DNA of 64,000 nt from Prorocentrum cordatum (GCA_963575745.1 CAUYUJ010000181.1:601635-665634); one strand, 5' to 3'. Shown: positions 31,020-42,240, counted from the stretch's first letter. The notes: generated from the sequence alone by a model not told the origin. Made by a program: numbers and translations.

Positions 31020-31385
31020 TGACGCGGAGCTCAGCACGCAGACGGAACACGGAGGTCTGGGGCGACGCGGTCGCCCAAGCGCGGGGCCCGCGCGTGCAGC
31101 CGACCCGCAGCGCGTGCACACGGACGCCTTGAGCACGGCACGTGCTGCGCTCCACGGCGGGCCCATCGCGGCAGCCGGGCAGCACAGCCGACAGGGCAGG
31201 AGAGGCCCCCCGAAGCTGCAGCGCCACGAGTCCTGGCCGCGAATGGCCGCCGCCAGCGCGCGCGCCGCGCCGCCGGGCCTGGGCCCGGCGCCGCCGCTCC
31301 GCGCGGCGCCGGCGGAGCCGGCGCGGCACGTCGGCGGGCCGCGGCGCGGGGCTGGGCAGCAAGGGGGCGTGTGGCGCTTCCTGCT
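31020..31385. other. GC-rich coding-like DNA, frame unresolved
   Basis: Very GC-rich with all frames open. The minus strand offers LVALQLRGASPALSAVL, the plus strand no better. The first 30 bases carry degenerate CACGCAGC 15-mer motifs. Confidence 0.3.
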
Positions 31386-31389
31386 CCTC

Positions 31390-31935
31390 GCCCTACTCGT
31401 CCTCCTCGTCCCTCCTCGCCCTCCTCCTCGTCCCTCCCGCTCCTCCTCCTCCTCCTCCTCTCCTCCTCCCTCCTCCTCCTCCTCTCTCTCCTCCCTCCCT
31501 CCTCCTCCTCCTCCTCCTCCTCCTCCTCCTCCTCCTCCTCCTCCTCCTCCTCCTCCTCCTCTCTTCCTCCTCCTCTCCTCCTCGTCCCTCCCGCTCATCC
31601 TCCTCATCCTGCTCCTCCACTCCTCCGACTCTCTTGACTCGTTGGTCCAACCAATGCGGTCTGGACCCAGATGGCCCCAGGCCGTATGCCACATCGGGCC
31701 ACCGTGCCGTGCAGGGTGGAGACTCCTGGAAACTAGTCCGACTCACAGGGCTGAGGCGCCCCAAAGCCAAATTACCTCAAGTCCTCTCCACTTCTCCATG
31801 CTCTTCCTGCTCCTTCTCCTGCTGCTGCTGCTCCTGCTCCTGCTCCTGCTCCTGCTGCTGCTGCTGCTGTTCCTCCTCCTCCTCCTCCTTTTCCTCCTCC
31901 TCCTCCTCCTCTTCTTCCTCGTCCATTCCTTTTCT
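31390..31935. repeat. Two TCC tracts (31390-31620, 31795-31930)
   Basis: (TCC)n and CTGCTC runs either side of a ~170-bp unique segment. The second directly precedes composite element I, copy B, as at copy A. Confidence 0.9.
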
Positions 31936-31947
31936 GTATAAACAACT

Positions 31948-32755
31948 TCTCTCTGTCGCACCCCGAGGCCCCACCATTCATTACCCTGGAATTTAGAAAT
32001 TGGCAACAGCTTCACAGATGGAGGGCGAGTCGTTTTCAAAGTTTTCGCCGCGCGCATTCGTTTAAACAATATGCAAGGGCTTGACGGATTCTGGGCGGGT
32101 GGTTTTAAAAATATGGCTCTCGCATTTGTGTCACGCACATTCCTTGTACAAGATTGCAAGAGCTTCACGGATTAAGGGCGGGCCGTTTTCAAAATATGGC
32201 TCTCGCCTTAGCGCCGCGTACATTCGTTTTTTTATATAAAAACAAATGCAACAACTTCACGGGTTGAGAGCGGGTGGTGTTCAAAACGTTTCTCTCGCCT
32301 TAGCGCCGCGCACATTCGTTGTTAAGCATTGCAAGAGCTTTACGGTTTGGGGGCGGCTCCTTTTCAAAACGTGGCTCTCGCAATAGCGCCGCGCACATTC
32401 GCTTCTAAAAGTTTCAAGTGTTCCACGGGTTCCCGTGATCGACGTACCAGCAATTGTGTTTTGAAGGACTCACGATTATAATGGTGCAACAGTTACGATG
32501 ATTCGCGGTGTTGAAGTCCCAAGAATGGCGTTACGGCACGATTCAGGATCGCTAAGATGCAACAGCCAGGTTTATCCGTGGCGTTGGAATCCCTAGAACA
32601 ATGTTATGGCATGCTTCAGGGTCTTCAAACGGTTGTCTTCCAACGAGGCAGGTCCCTCTGTGGAAATGAACCGTTGTAGGGGCCTGCGAAGAAGGAGCTC
32701 TGGGGGAGGGTTTATTCCAACATGGTTGGTGACTCTTGGGTTTACACTGGTCCTC
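31948..32755 (+). mobile_element. Composite repeat element I, copy B
   Basis: Same head (CTGTCGCACCCCGAGGCC), five to six ~75-bp units with TTTTCAAAA, TGGCTCTCGC, GCGCACATTCG and AAGAGCTTCACGG blocks (32020-32410), and the same tail (GATGCAACAG, GTTGTCTTCCAACGAGGC, GGGTTTATTCCAA, ACACTGGTCC). It runs into TCC at 32751, as copy A does at 8991. Confidence 0.85.
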
Positions 32756-32880
32756 CTCCTCCTCCTCCTTCTCCGCGCCAGTGGCTCGCCTGGGAGCGGC
32801 CCGCGGCGCAGGACCGGGCAGCAACGGGGGGCGCGTGGGGGCGCTGGCGGCCAGAGGCGAAGGGCGAGAGGAGGAAGGCT

Positions 32881-32990
32881 TCGGAGGACGTCCTTCGCCA
32901 CCTCGGCTGGATTCGCCGCGAAATCCTGGCCCGAACGCACCCCGGGAGAGGTCCACGGTGCGGCGGCATCGTTACCTTCTTGATTCGCAG
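32881..32990 (-). mobile_element. Family B element, reverse copy
   Basis: The minus strand reads AAGGTAACGATGCCGCC, GACCTCTCCCGGGGTGCGTT, CCAGGATTTCGCGGCGAATC, GAGGTGGCGAAGG, matching the family B core. Confidence 0.75.
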
Positions 32991-33640
32991 GGCCTGGGGG
33001 GTACCCCCAAGGGGGTGGCGCACGGGGGGCGGTTTTCTGAGAAGGCGAAGGGACGTCTCAGATGGCAGGGAGGATCAGCTCAGGGGGGGAAGCGTCGACC
33101 CCGGAATCGGCGATACACCGCCGGTTGATGGGCGAAAGGCCGCGGACAGCGACTCCGAATGGCCCTGGGCGGGGCGGGCGCTGTCGGGACCACATCCGCG
33201 CTCAGTGGCTCGGGGGTCGATGCGTCCCCCCCGCGAGCCGTTCCCCCCCCCAGCCGCTTCGGCGGCAAGGGGGGGGGGGGCGCGGGGCGGCTGGAGGCGG
33301 CAGGCGGGCGGAGGAGGGCCAGCGGGGCCCACGAGGGGGCGGCGCGAGGGGCTCTCGGCCTTCCGAGAAGGCAGGGCGCCTGGCGGGACCCTGTTGCTGG
33401 AAGCCTCTCAGGGACCTCTCGGGCGCCTTTGCAAGAACTTCGAGGGGCCTCCCAGGGGCCCCTCGTGAGGGCTCTCAACGAGTCTGTCGGGGGCCTCCCC
33501 GGGACTTCGCGGGAGCCTCTCAGGGGCCTCTCGGGTCTCCCGTGCCAAGCCGCAAGGCGTGCCACGAACCCGTCCCTCGCCAGCCTGCCTCACACCCGTC
33601 GGCTTGACCGCGCAGGCGTGCCATCCAACACCCCGTGTTT
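32990..33640. other. GC-rich DNA, degenerate GGGGCCTCTCGGG repeats
   Basis: 33400-33545 has unphased repeats of GGGGCCTCTCGGG and GGGGCCTCCC. All frames are open in 33000-33400 without a convincing protein. Confidence 0.4.
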
Positions 33641-34012
33641 CCCAAGACCTCCCCCCTCCACCCCCCCTCCCTCCACGCTCCTCCCCCTTCCTCCTCCTCA
33701 TCCTCCATCGTGGCCCTTCACTTCCCACTCCTCCCTCTCCCCTTTCACACCCCTGCTCCTCGCATATCCGTCCTCCCCCCCTCTCCTCCTCACTATCCAC
33801 CTCACCGTCCTCCTCCTCCTCCTCCTCCTCCTCCTCCTCCTCCTCCTGCTCCTCCTCCTCCTCCTCCTCCTCCTCCTCCTCCTCCTCCTCCTCCTCCTCC
33901 TCGTTGTTCCATCTTGCGTCACCGATCTTCTCTCCTCGCGCTGCGCTCGTGCCTCGCTCCCGGCTCCTCCCTCCGGTCTTCGCTCCTCGCTCCCTCCCGC
34001 TCCCTCCTCCTC
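33640..34012. repeat. TCC-rich tract
   Basis: C-rich then pure (TCC)n at 33810-33901, ending in CTCGCTCC-type sequence. Confidence 0.92.
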
Positions 34013-34034
34013 TGACCCATAGGTTGAAGAGCAT

Positions 34035-34202
34035 ACACCCTGCGAAATGCTTAAGAAATCATGGGTTAAGAAATTCATAGTCTCAGAACTTGAATAAAAA
34101 CCCAACATGTCTATGAAAATCTTAGGAGTTACATTGAAACGTTAAGAATAATCGAGACTCTGGCAGAAAACGTAAGTTTTCTTAAGCATCGTCTAAGGTG
34201 TA
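34035..34202. mobile_element. AT-rich foldback element D, copy 1
   Basis: 168 bp, starting ACACCCTGCGAAATGCTTAA and ending TTAAGCATCGTCTAAGGTGT, inverse ends. About 90% identical to 51190-51358. It is strongly AT-rich against its GC-rich surroundings, which suggests recent arrival. Confidence 0.88.
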
Positions 34203-34289
34203 CTGCATCAGAAAGCGCGTGAGTCTGCCAAGAAGGGCCCTCCAGGATCGTGTCAGGGGCGTTCGGGATCTCTCTCGGCCTGCACTGGG

Positions 34290-34620
34290 CTTTGCGGGCC
34301 CTCTTGGGGCTTCTTGGGCTCTCTCGGAGTGCCCCCCTCCCTCTTGGCACTCGGAGCCTTCCCAGGAGCGATCCCGTTAGGCCCCTCTAGCTCCAGCTCC
34401 CAAGACGGACCCCAAGACGACTCCAGCGTGAAAGCCTCCCTGAAGTTCATAACACAATATGGACTCCCCCGAGCTCCAAGCCCAAGCCCAAGAAAGCTCC
34501 CAAGACGAAACTCAGACCGCCAGCAGGCGCCCAAGAAACCCCTGAGTGCCCCCACCAAAAAATGCTCTACAGGCCCAAAGAAGCCCCAAAGCGGCCTCCA
34601 ACAAGCCCCAAAAAACTTCA
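34290..34620. repeat. Degenerate CCCAAG repeat tract, copy 2
   Basis: Irregular CCCAAGA(A/C)G(A/C) repeats, with the opposite-strand form CTTGGGGC(T) in the first part. Confidence 0.7.
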
Positions 34621-34669
34621 CCCGTAGACTGCTATATCTGGGGGCCAGCGGAATGGCATAAGCCGGATG

Positions 34670-35545
34670 ACAAAAATATCCGCCGGCCCCCTTGTGGGGC
34701 CACCAGGCTGTAGGCCGAAGGTTCGCAGTTTCCTGCACCAGTTGCAGCTTCCAGTTTCCACTGTTACAGTTCTGCTTCTTGCTGCTTACCGTTCCTTGTT
34801 GATGGACCGCGCGAGGGGGAGGAGGCCCCAACGGGCAGGTTTAGCACGCCCTGAGCGTGTGCTCTGAGTTGCTGGGGTGGGTAAAAATTTGACACCCCTC
34901 ACGCAGATCGGCGGGGTCAGGGTCCAAAAACATATGGGATTTGCAACATGTCTGACATTCGGTGGCACCCCTCACGCAGGTCGGCAGGGTCAGGGTCCAA
35001 AAACAAATGGGATTTGCCACATGTTTGGAATTTGCTGGCGCCCCTCACGCAGATCGGCGGGGTCAGGGTCCAAAAACGCAGGGGATTTGCTGCATTTCTG
35101 ACATCTGGTGGCACCCCTCACTCAGATCGGCGGGGTCAGGGTCCAAAAACACATGGGATTGGCTACATTTCTGAAATTCGGTGGCACCCCTCATGCAAAT
35201 CGGCGGGGTCAGGGTCCAAAAACACATAGGATTTGCAACATGTTGTAAATTCTGGGGCACCCCTCACGCACTTCCGCGCGGTCAGGACACAAGAGACTTC
35301 CAACATTTTCGAATTCGGGGAGAAGATTTGGGCACAGCATACGGGATCAAATAGAATACAACAGCGAATACAGCAAAAGCCTGGCAATCTCCATTCGTCT
35401 TGCCAATTACCTATCGTCTTCGCATGAAGTTCCGACGCTGCTTCACGGTGAAGCCAAAGCCTCATGACTTCGCTCTTCCATGGCCCATTCTCCGAGAGAG
35501 GGGGCCGGCGGCAGGGGGCGAAGCCCTTACGGATAAACTACCCCG
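34670..35545 (+). mobile_element. Composite repeat element II, copy B
   Basis: The same head (CCGCCGGCCCCCTTGTGGGG), five to six tandem 73-bp units with GATCGGCGGGG instead of GATCCGCGGGG (34893-35290), and the same tail ending GGGGGCGAAGCCCTTACGGA. The units of each copy resemble each other more than those of the other copy, so each array has been homogenised separately. Confidence 0.85.
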
Positions 35546-36950
35546 TCGCCCAGATGCGTCTGACAGCTAACTTTCGGGCTCGTCTAGGGGTATTCTTCCT
35601 CATGCGAGTTTCGACTACGTTTTTGAACGCGCCCCAGGATCAACTTTTGGACGCTGCTGGGCCCAGCTTGGGGCCCGAGGCGGAGCCCAGACCGGCCCCG
35701 AACCGCCCCCGTTTTTGATGCCATGCGGACGGGGCTGCGGCCCAGCGAGGATGTGCTCTCGCGTGGGCCGCCCGGAGTCTCCACCGCGGCCGCCTCGTGC
35801 CCTCCTTGGGCGCCCTTTTGGGGGCCCTGCTCGGGGCCTCTTCGGCCCTCGTGGGCGCCTTTCGGGCCGCTCTCGGGCCGTGTTACGGCTGTTCTCGTGC
35901 AGCGTTTTGGCTGTCGCTGACCTCCTGCAATACGGGCTACAGAGAGCCAACGGCCATACCACTGATCCGTGGTAACGATGACGGGTCGATGACGAATGGA
36001 TGAATGCAACATCGATCCGCCACACGGCCCACTTGAGCCCGATCTGTTATGGAATGGAGGAGAGATGGAGCAAAGAAAACAATACAAAACACACACTTTG
36101 GGGAATCTGCCACTACTTTCGGAATATATTCACCAAGTCTTGGCGCCGTCTGCGCCTCTTCCGGCGAGAACTGGAATGAGTGGGCGGTGAATGCCTCCCC
36201 CCCAGGGGACCTCTGCGAGCAGTTCGGGAACAGCTTGCGACCCTCTGGAGCCAGCTTGGTCTGCAGGGGCGATATTCGAGGCGGGGCATCTCGGAGTGTA
36301 TTCCTACAGCCTCTAGTAGCCCATGTTGCCATCTTATCTTTGACACCAGTCAAAAGATTTGGAGGATCGAGAGGCCAAGGTGACGCCTGGGATATCACGG
36401 AGGTGGACTCACCCCCAATTTGGAATTCGAGCCCCCGCTTTTTTGCCTTGCATGTCCTTGTCCGCGTAGATCTCCTTTCTTACAGGTAGAGAGTGTACCC
36501 AAAGGGACGAGACATAAGTATAGATATACATCAAGAGAGAGAGAGAGGGCGAAAAAGAAAGAAAGAAATAAACATAGAAAGAGAAAGAGAGAGAGAGAGA
36601 GGTAAAATCACAACAAACAAATAGCGATACAATGTTTGTACGCAGAGGGGGGTCCTGGAGGGGGGTCCCGGTGGAGGTCCCGTCGGTGGTGGGGGAGGGT
36701 GGCCTCGGGCCAGAATGCCCCCCCCCCGTGGTCCAGGCGGGCCCCTGGGGGGGGAGCGCCAGCAGCGGTCCCCGGGGGAAGTCCTGTCTTCGGGATCTGT
36801 TGCACAGGCCGTCAGGCAGTGGTCGATAATGTGGGATGACGATTAAAGAAAAAAAGGAGGGGGGAACGATTGAAAACATGATGGACCCACGAACCCGGAA
36901 AGGGATATAGACATGTGGAGCATGGACACGTTTTCACGATACCCAACTGG
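35545..36950. other. Mixed DNA, no gene recognised
   Basis: Includes a GA/AAAG run at 36530-36602 and C/G-rich low-complexity sequence at 36640-36800. Frames of up to 150 codons exist without recognisable domains. Confidence 0.35.
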
Positions 36951-36954
36951 GCAA

Positions 36955-37105
36955 CACCTCACGAAACATCCCACGAGACACTTCACGAAACATCCCACGA
37001 GACACCTCACGAAACATTCCACGAGACACCTCACGAAACATTCCACGAGACACCCCGCGAAACATTCCACGAGACACCCCACGAAACATTCCACGACGAC
37101 AGGCA
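36955..37105 (+). repeat. 24-bp minisatellite
   Basis: About six units of 24 bp combining CACGAAACATTCCA and CGAGACACC. The preceding ~85 bp (CCCACGAACCCGGAAA and GGATATAGA) also occurs at 43190-43255. Confidence 0.92.
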
Positions 37106-37119
37106 ACCACTCAACCAAG

Positions 37120-37800
37120 GCGGTGTGGTCGTGCTGGGGAGTGGTCGTGCTGGGGTGTGGTCGTGCTGGGGGGTGGTCGTGCTGGGGGGTGGTCGTGCTG
37201 GGGGGGTGGTCGTGCTGGGGGGTGGTCGTGCTGGGGCGTGGTCGTGCTGGGGCGTGGTCGTGCTGGGGCGTGGTCGTGCTGGGGTGTGGTCGTGCTGTGG
37301 TGAGGTCGTGCTGGGGTGTGGTCGTGCTGGGGTGTGGTCTTGCTGGGGTGGGGTCGTGCTTGGGTGGGGTCGTGCTGGGGTGTGGTCGTGCTGGGGTGTG
37401 GTCGTGCTGGGGTGTGGTCGTGCTAGGGTGGGGTCGTGCTGGGGTGGGGTCGTGCTGGGGTGTGGTCGTGCTGGGGTGTGGTCGTGCTGGGGTGTGGTCG
37501 TGCTGGGGCGTGGTCGTGCTGGGGTGGGGTCGTGCTGGGGTGGGGTCGTGCTTGGGTGTGGTCGTGCTTGGGTGGTCCGCACCATGTGATTTATCGATCG
37601 GGTCGTGCTGGGGTGTGGTCGTGCTGGTGCTGGGGTGTGGTCGTGCTGGGGTGTGGTCGTGCTGGGGTGTGGTCGTGCTGGGGTGTGGTCGTGCTGGGGT
37701 GTGGTCATGCTGGGGCGTGGTCGTGCTGGGCGTGGTCGTGCTGGGGTGTGGTCATGCTGGGGGTGTGGTCGTGCTGAGGTGTCCCGCACCCTGTGATTTA
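37120..37800 (+). repeat. 16-bp minisatellite GTGGTCGTGCTGGGGT
   Basis: About 40 copies of a 16-bp unit with a few variants. Because 16 is not a multiple of three, every frame cycles through the same 16-residue peptide (VVLGCGRAGVWSCWG-like), so the long open frames are predicted by the repeat alone. The motif CCGCACC(A/C)TGTGATTTATC with GATCGGG interrupts at 37577 and closes the array at 37783. Confidence 0.96.
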
Positions 37801-37804
37801 TCGA

Positions 37805-37995
37805 TCGGGATTTCAAAAACAAGCGTTTCGCCTGAGACATCCTCAAATTTTAATCCGCCGGCCTCCTTCGACCTCGATATTAATCAGGGAAAGAATCCGC
37901 CGGCCTCCTTCAAGTTGGGCACCGGGGACATTTTTACATAGAAAAAGAGAACCCTGGGCCCGCGCCCTTTCCGGGAAAATAGTTTCCCCCACCGG
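37805..37995 (+). repeat. GAGACATCCTC / ACCCTGGGC dispersed repeat, copy 1
   Basis: AACAAGCGTTTCGCCTGAGA, CATCCTCAAATTTTAATCCG, CCGGCCTCCTTC, then AGAGAACCCTGGGC and GCCCTTTCCGGGAAAA. The same chain ends at 44510-44690. Confidence 0.85.
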
Positions 37996-37999
37996 GGGG

Positions 38000-38780
38000 G
38001 AACGCTCAGAAGCAGGGCTCGCCTGTGCGGTGTTTCGTTACCGGGGGGGGCGCGCGCCCGAGGACGGCGGGGGGGGACAATTAGAAAAATAGTTTCCCAG
38101 CCCGGGGCAGGTTTTTTCTTATCATCATCCCGGGCGCCGCCGCGTGAACACGACCCCCGGTCATTTTTTAATCATCATCCTCCATTACCCGGGGGGGGGT
38201 AGCGGTAATTTCAAGCGCATACCACAAGCTTGGCCCAAACAAAATTCAAAACAACAAGTTGACCCAAAAAACCCTCACGCCAAAGCGAAAGCGGATTTCC
38301 GTTTTAGTGGCCTTCCCTGCCCCTTCTGGGACCAATCCTACAGACGACCCAGCTCTCTGACCCCCAGACAAACCCAACCGGTAACCCTTAAGCGGGGTAC
38401 AACATATCGGGATGTCGGTGCGCTTCGATCGCCGTTGCATGCGCGCGAGCACCAGCGTGCGGGACGGGGTCCGGTGCCCCCCCTTACGTGCAATCGCCAT
38501 CGTTGCCCGGGGGCGGCGGGCCCTGATAACGACCGTTACGCGCCAGAGGATACGAAATCAGAGCGGGGGGGCCGAACGGCCATTCACTGTCACTGGGTAC
38601 GTGGCTGAACTCAGCTTCCTCGTCGAGGATTCTGTTTGTTTACTGTTGTTTAAATCTCAGTTCTTAATAATCCCTCCAGTGCCCATTGTTTTTTCCATGG
38701 AGTGCCCCTCCTGGGTCTCGAGCCATGAACTTTTCAATGGGGAATCCTGACGCTCAGGCTGGGCCCCTGGCACCCGAACT
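38000..38780. other. No gene recognised
   Basis: Contains paired AATCATCATCC blocks and G-runs. No coding block is convincing. Confidence 0.35.
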
Positions 38781-38782
38781 AT

Positions 38783-38788
38783 AATAAT

Positions 38789-38869
<81 letters not shown>

Positions 38870-38908
38870 AACGACAACGACAATGACAACGACAACAACA
38901 ACAAACTC
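38783..38908. repeat. AAC/GAC trinucleotide repeat
   Basis: (AAC)n changing to (GAC)n and back to (GACAAC)n. Confidence 0.96.
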
Positions 38909-39021
38909 TCCCGTCTGATACTCTCACGGCTTATTGAAAACCGCGCTCTCGCTCGAGAACTCCATGCAATTTATCTTGGAATCGCGCTCTCGCGCGGGCT
39001 CCCTCTCAATTCCGTGAAACG

Positions 39022-39455
39022 TCGCGCCCTCGACACTTAGGAATCACGCTCTCACACTGGACTTCCTCACGATTGACTTGGGAAGCGCGCTATCGCTCGA
39101 GACTTCCTCGCGATTCATGCAAGACTAATGCTTCAACGACCCGCCAGCTCGACCGGGCCGTTAGGGTCCGCCCGCCCGACCCGCCCGTCGGGTTTTGCTG
39201 CTTGCTTCTGACTCCTATCCCGCACCTGCGAATCTCTCGTGTTCTTTCCTTCTCCTTCCCCCCTTTCCCTCCCCTCCTTACTCCCGTCCAGTTTTAGAGG
39301 GCGTGCCAAGTACACGTGGCAATTGAGGAAGATATATACCCTCTGAGGGGGGTACCCCAGGCGGGTACGATCGAAGACGGAGAGTGCGGGTATCGAGGGT
39401 TTGGGATATGAATGCTCAAGAACACGCAGACAGATACGAGCAGTTTTGAAATGAT
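39022..39455 (+). repeat. Cluster unit F1
   Basis: The shared unit starts GCGCCCTCGACACTTAGGAA, then TCGCGATTCATGCA, a Pro-codon-rich (CCCGCCCG) part and a C/T-rich part. It ends with GGTACGATCGAAGACG, GCGGGTATCGAGGGTT and a GAACA/GAGCAG tail. It occurs six times at 39-46 kb, each time followed by a different satellite. Confidence 0.85.
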
Positions 39456-39711
39456 TATCGTTGTTGTTTGTTGTGTGTTGAATCTTCACTTCTAGAAGAA
39501 GAAGAAGAAGAAGACGGTATTCTCCCCCTCTCTGGTGCCCAGTGTGTTTTTCAATTGATGTGCCACTCTCGGGGTTCGCATCCTGTTGTTTACCAAGAAA
39601 AGTCTTGAGGCTAAGAATGTGGCGCTGGCATTCGGTCGCGCTCGCGCATGGGACTTCCGCACCATGAGCGCAAGAATCGCGTCCTCGCATTAGGCGTCCT
39701 CGAAATTGATT

Positions 39712-40110
39712 GAAACGCCGCGCCCTCGACACTTAGGAATCACGCTGTCGTTTGGGACTTTCTCAGGATTTACTTGGGAATCGCGCTGTCGCTCGAGACT
39801 TCCTCGCGATTCATGCAGGAATCATGCTCCACCAACCCGACCGCTGGACCAGCCGTCTGAGCCCGCCCGACCGACCCGCCCGTCTAGGTTTGCCGCTTGT
39901 TTCCTGCTCCAAACTCCCCTCCTGCGAATCTCTCTCGTGCTTCATCCCTCCTCCCTGTCCTTCACCCCATCCATCCCTTCCAGATTTAAGGGATGCGGTA
40001 AGGAAAATCGCCCTGGAGGGGGGGGCAAGATCTAAGACGAAGAGGGCGGGTATCGAGGGTTCGGGACATACCTGATGAGTGGCACGCGAGCAGTCGAGAA
40101 CGAACAGTTT
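39712..40110 (+). repeat. Cluster unit F2
   Basis: Same order of blocks as F1, followed by (CGCGACCCACC)n at 40190-40345 and (GTC)n at 40350-40540. Confidence 0.88.
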
Positions 40111-40189
40111 AAAATGCGTTGTGTTTGTTCATGTTCTTGATGATGGTGTTGTTGTCGTCATTATCTTCGCTCTCGACCCAGCCCGCGAC

Positions 40190-40540
40190 ACACACACGCG
40201 ACCCACCCCGCGACCCACCCCGCGACCCACCCGGGACCCACCCGCGACCCACCCGCGACCTACCCTGCGACTTACCCGCGACCCACCCCGCGACACACCC
40301 GCGACCCACCCGCGACCCATCCTGCGACCCACCCCCCGACCCGGCGGCGTCGTTGTCGTCAATGTCGTCGTCGTCGTCGTGTTCGTCGTCGTCGTCGTGT
40401 TCGTCGTCGTCGTCTTCGTCGTCTTCGTCATTTTCGTCGTCGTCGTCGTTTTCGTCGTCGTGGTCGTCGTCGTCGTCGAGGGCGTCGTCGAGGGCGTCGT
40501 CGACGGCGTCGAGGACGACGACGACGAAAACCGGGAGAGA
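40190..40540. repeat. CGCGACCCACC minisatellite and GTC repeat
   Basis: Eleven- to thirteen-bp units of CGCGACCCACC, then (GTC)n with TTC variants. Confidence 0.93.
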
Positions 40541-40654
40541 TTTGCAGCGCGCCCGGCCGCGCCCTCGGCGCGCCCCTCGAGCGCTTCGAGCTGGGACGCC
40601 TGGCAGGTGAAGCCGGACAGGTCCCTGGACGACGCCTTGGGCAAGGAGGGGCCG

Positions 40655-40920
40655 AAGGAGGGAGGAGGAGGGAGGAGGGAGGAGGGAGAAGGAGGAGGAG
40701 GAGGAGGAGGAGGAGGAGAAGGAGGAGGAGGAGGAGGAGGAGGAGAAGGAGGAGGAGGAGGAGGAGGGAGGAGGAGGAGGAGGAGGAGGAGGGGGAGGAG
40801 GAGAGGAGGAGGAGGAGGGGAGGAGGAGGAGGAGGAAGAGGAGGAGGAGAAGGAGGAGAAGAGGAGGAGAAGAGGAGGAAGAGGAAGAAGAGGAGGAGGA
40901 GGAGGAGGAGGACGCGACGC
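40655..40920. repeat. GGA microsatellite
   Basis: (GGA)n with AGGAAGAGG variants. Confidence 0.95.
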
Positions 40921-41271
40921 GCAGCGCCTTGGGCAAAGATGGAGGCGATGCGCAGAACAAAACGGGTAAGGCTTCGGGTTGCCTCTTTGTTGTCGTTAAA
41001 CTCTCATTTTTGGAGGAAACATTAGATCTCCACCAGTGCACGCTGCTTTTCCAATTGGAAAGCCTCCTTGGGGCTCGCAGCCTGTTCTCTACCGAGGAAC
41101 AAAAATCTTCTTGCTCAAACTGTGCCCCTGGCCCCCTGGCTACAACAACAACAATGGCTCCCGCCTGATACTTCCTCACAGTTGACCTGAGAATCGCGCT
41201 CTCGCGCGGAACTTCCTCACAATGTATGCAGGAATCGCGCTGCTGCATGGGACGCCCTCCCAATTTATTCA

Positions 41272-41708
41272 AACGCCGCGCCATCGACACTTAGGAATCA
41301 CGCTTTCGCTTTGGCTTTCGCAGGATTTACTTGGGAATCGCGCTGTCGCTCGAGACTTCATGCAGGAAACACGCTTCAGCAACCAGCCTGCTCGAGCTGG
41401 CCACCTGGGCCGCCTTCCCGACCCGCCCGTTAGGGTCTGCCCGCCCGATCTGCCCGTACGGCTCTACCACGTTGTTTCTGCTCCTAGCCCCCCTCCTGCG
41501 AAGTCTCTCGTGTTCCATCCCTTTTGCCTCCCCCTTCCATTCTCTCTTCCCTTGCTTTAGGGGCTGCACAATGAAGGAAAGTGCACGTGGAAAATAAGGA
41601 AGATACACCGACAAGCGGGTACGATCGAAGACGAAGAGGGCGGGCATCGAGAGTCTGGGATATGCGTGTCGAATGGCACGCAAGAAGGTCAGAGCGAACA
41701 GTCTAATG
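41272..41708 (+). repeat. Cluster unit F3
   Basis: Same blocks as F1, followed by a GGGTGGGTCGC array (41735-41955), the reverse complement of the array after F2. Confidence 0.88.
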
Positions 41709-41734
41709 CAGCACCCCGCAATTGCGAATGACAA

Positions 41735-41955
41735 TGAGTGGGCGGGCGCGGGGTGGGTCGCGGGTGGGTCGCGGGTGGGTCGCGGGTGGGTCGCGCGTGG
41801 GTCGCGCGTGGGTCGCGGGTGGGTCGCGGGGTGGGTCGCGGGTTGGTCGCTGATAGGTCGTGGGAGGGTCACGGGTGGGTCGCGGGCGGGTCGCAATGTG
41901 GGTCGCGGGGTGGGTCGCGGGATGGCGCGGGTGGGTTGCGGGCGGGCCGCGGACG
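41735..41955. repeat. GGGTGGGTCGC minisatellite
   Basis: About 20 units of GGGTGGGTCGC with 10-13 bp spacing. Reverse complement of the CGCGACCCACC array at 40190, 1.4 kb away. Confidence 0.94.
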
Positions 41956-42069
41956 AGGACGACGACAACAACGAAACAACGCAACGCAACAACAACCAGC
42001 ACCGTGGAAGCCCACTTTCAGCCACGCACCCAGGGACAGTGAAAGCCAGCTCGGCCCAACCACTCTGAA

Positions 42070-42240
42070 ATGTATTGTTGATGTTGCTGTTGTTGTTGTA
42101 GTTGTTGCTGCTGTTGCTGCTGCTGATGTGATTGTTGCTGCTGATGTTGATAGTGTAATTGTTCACGTTGTTATTGTTGTTGTTGATGTTGTTGTTGCGT
42201 TGTTGTTGTCGTCTTCGTCGTCGTTGCTGTTCGAAGAAAC
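42070..42240. repeat. TTG/GTT trinucleotide repeat
   Basis: Interrupted (GTT)n with GCT and GAT variants. Confidence 0.9.

Noticed and set aside
37120-37800. CRISPR array
   Set aside because: The repeats are contiguous without unique spacers, and the DNA is eukaryotic. The 73-bp, 77-bp and CAACCG arrays were rejected on the same grounds.
36913-37941. 342-codon frame of VVLGCGRAGVWSCWG repeats as a novel repetitive protein
   Set aside because: A 16-bp repeat forces the same 16-residue peptide in all three frames. No start, splice site or non-repeat coding sequence supports it.
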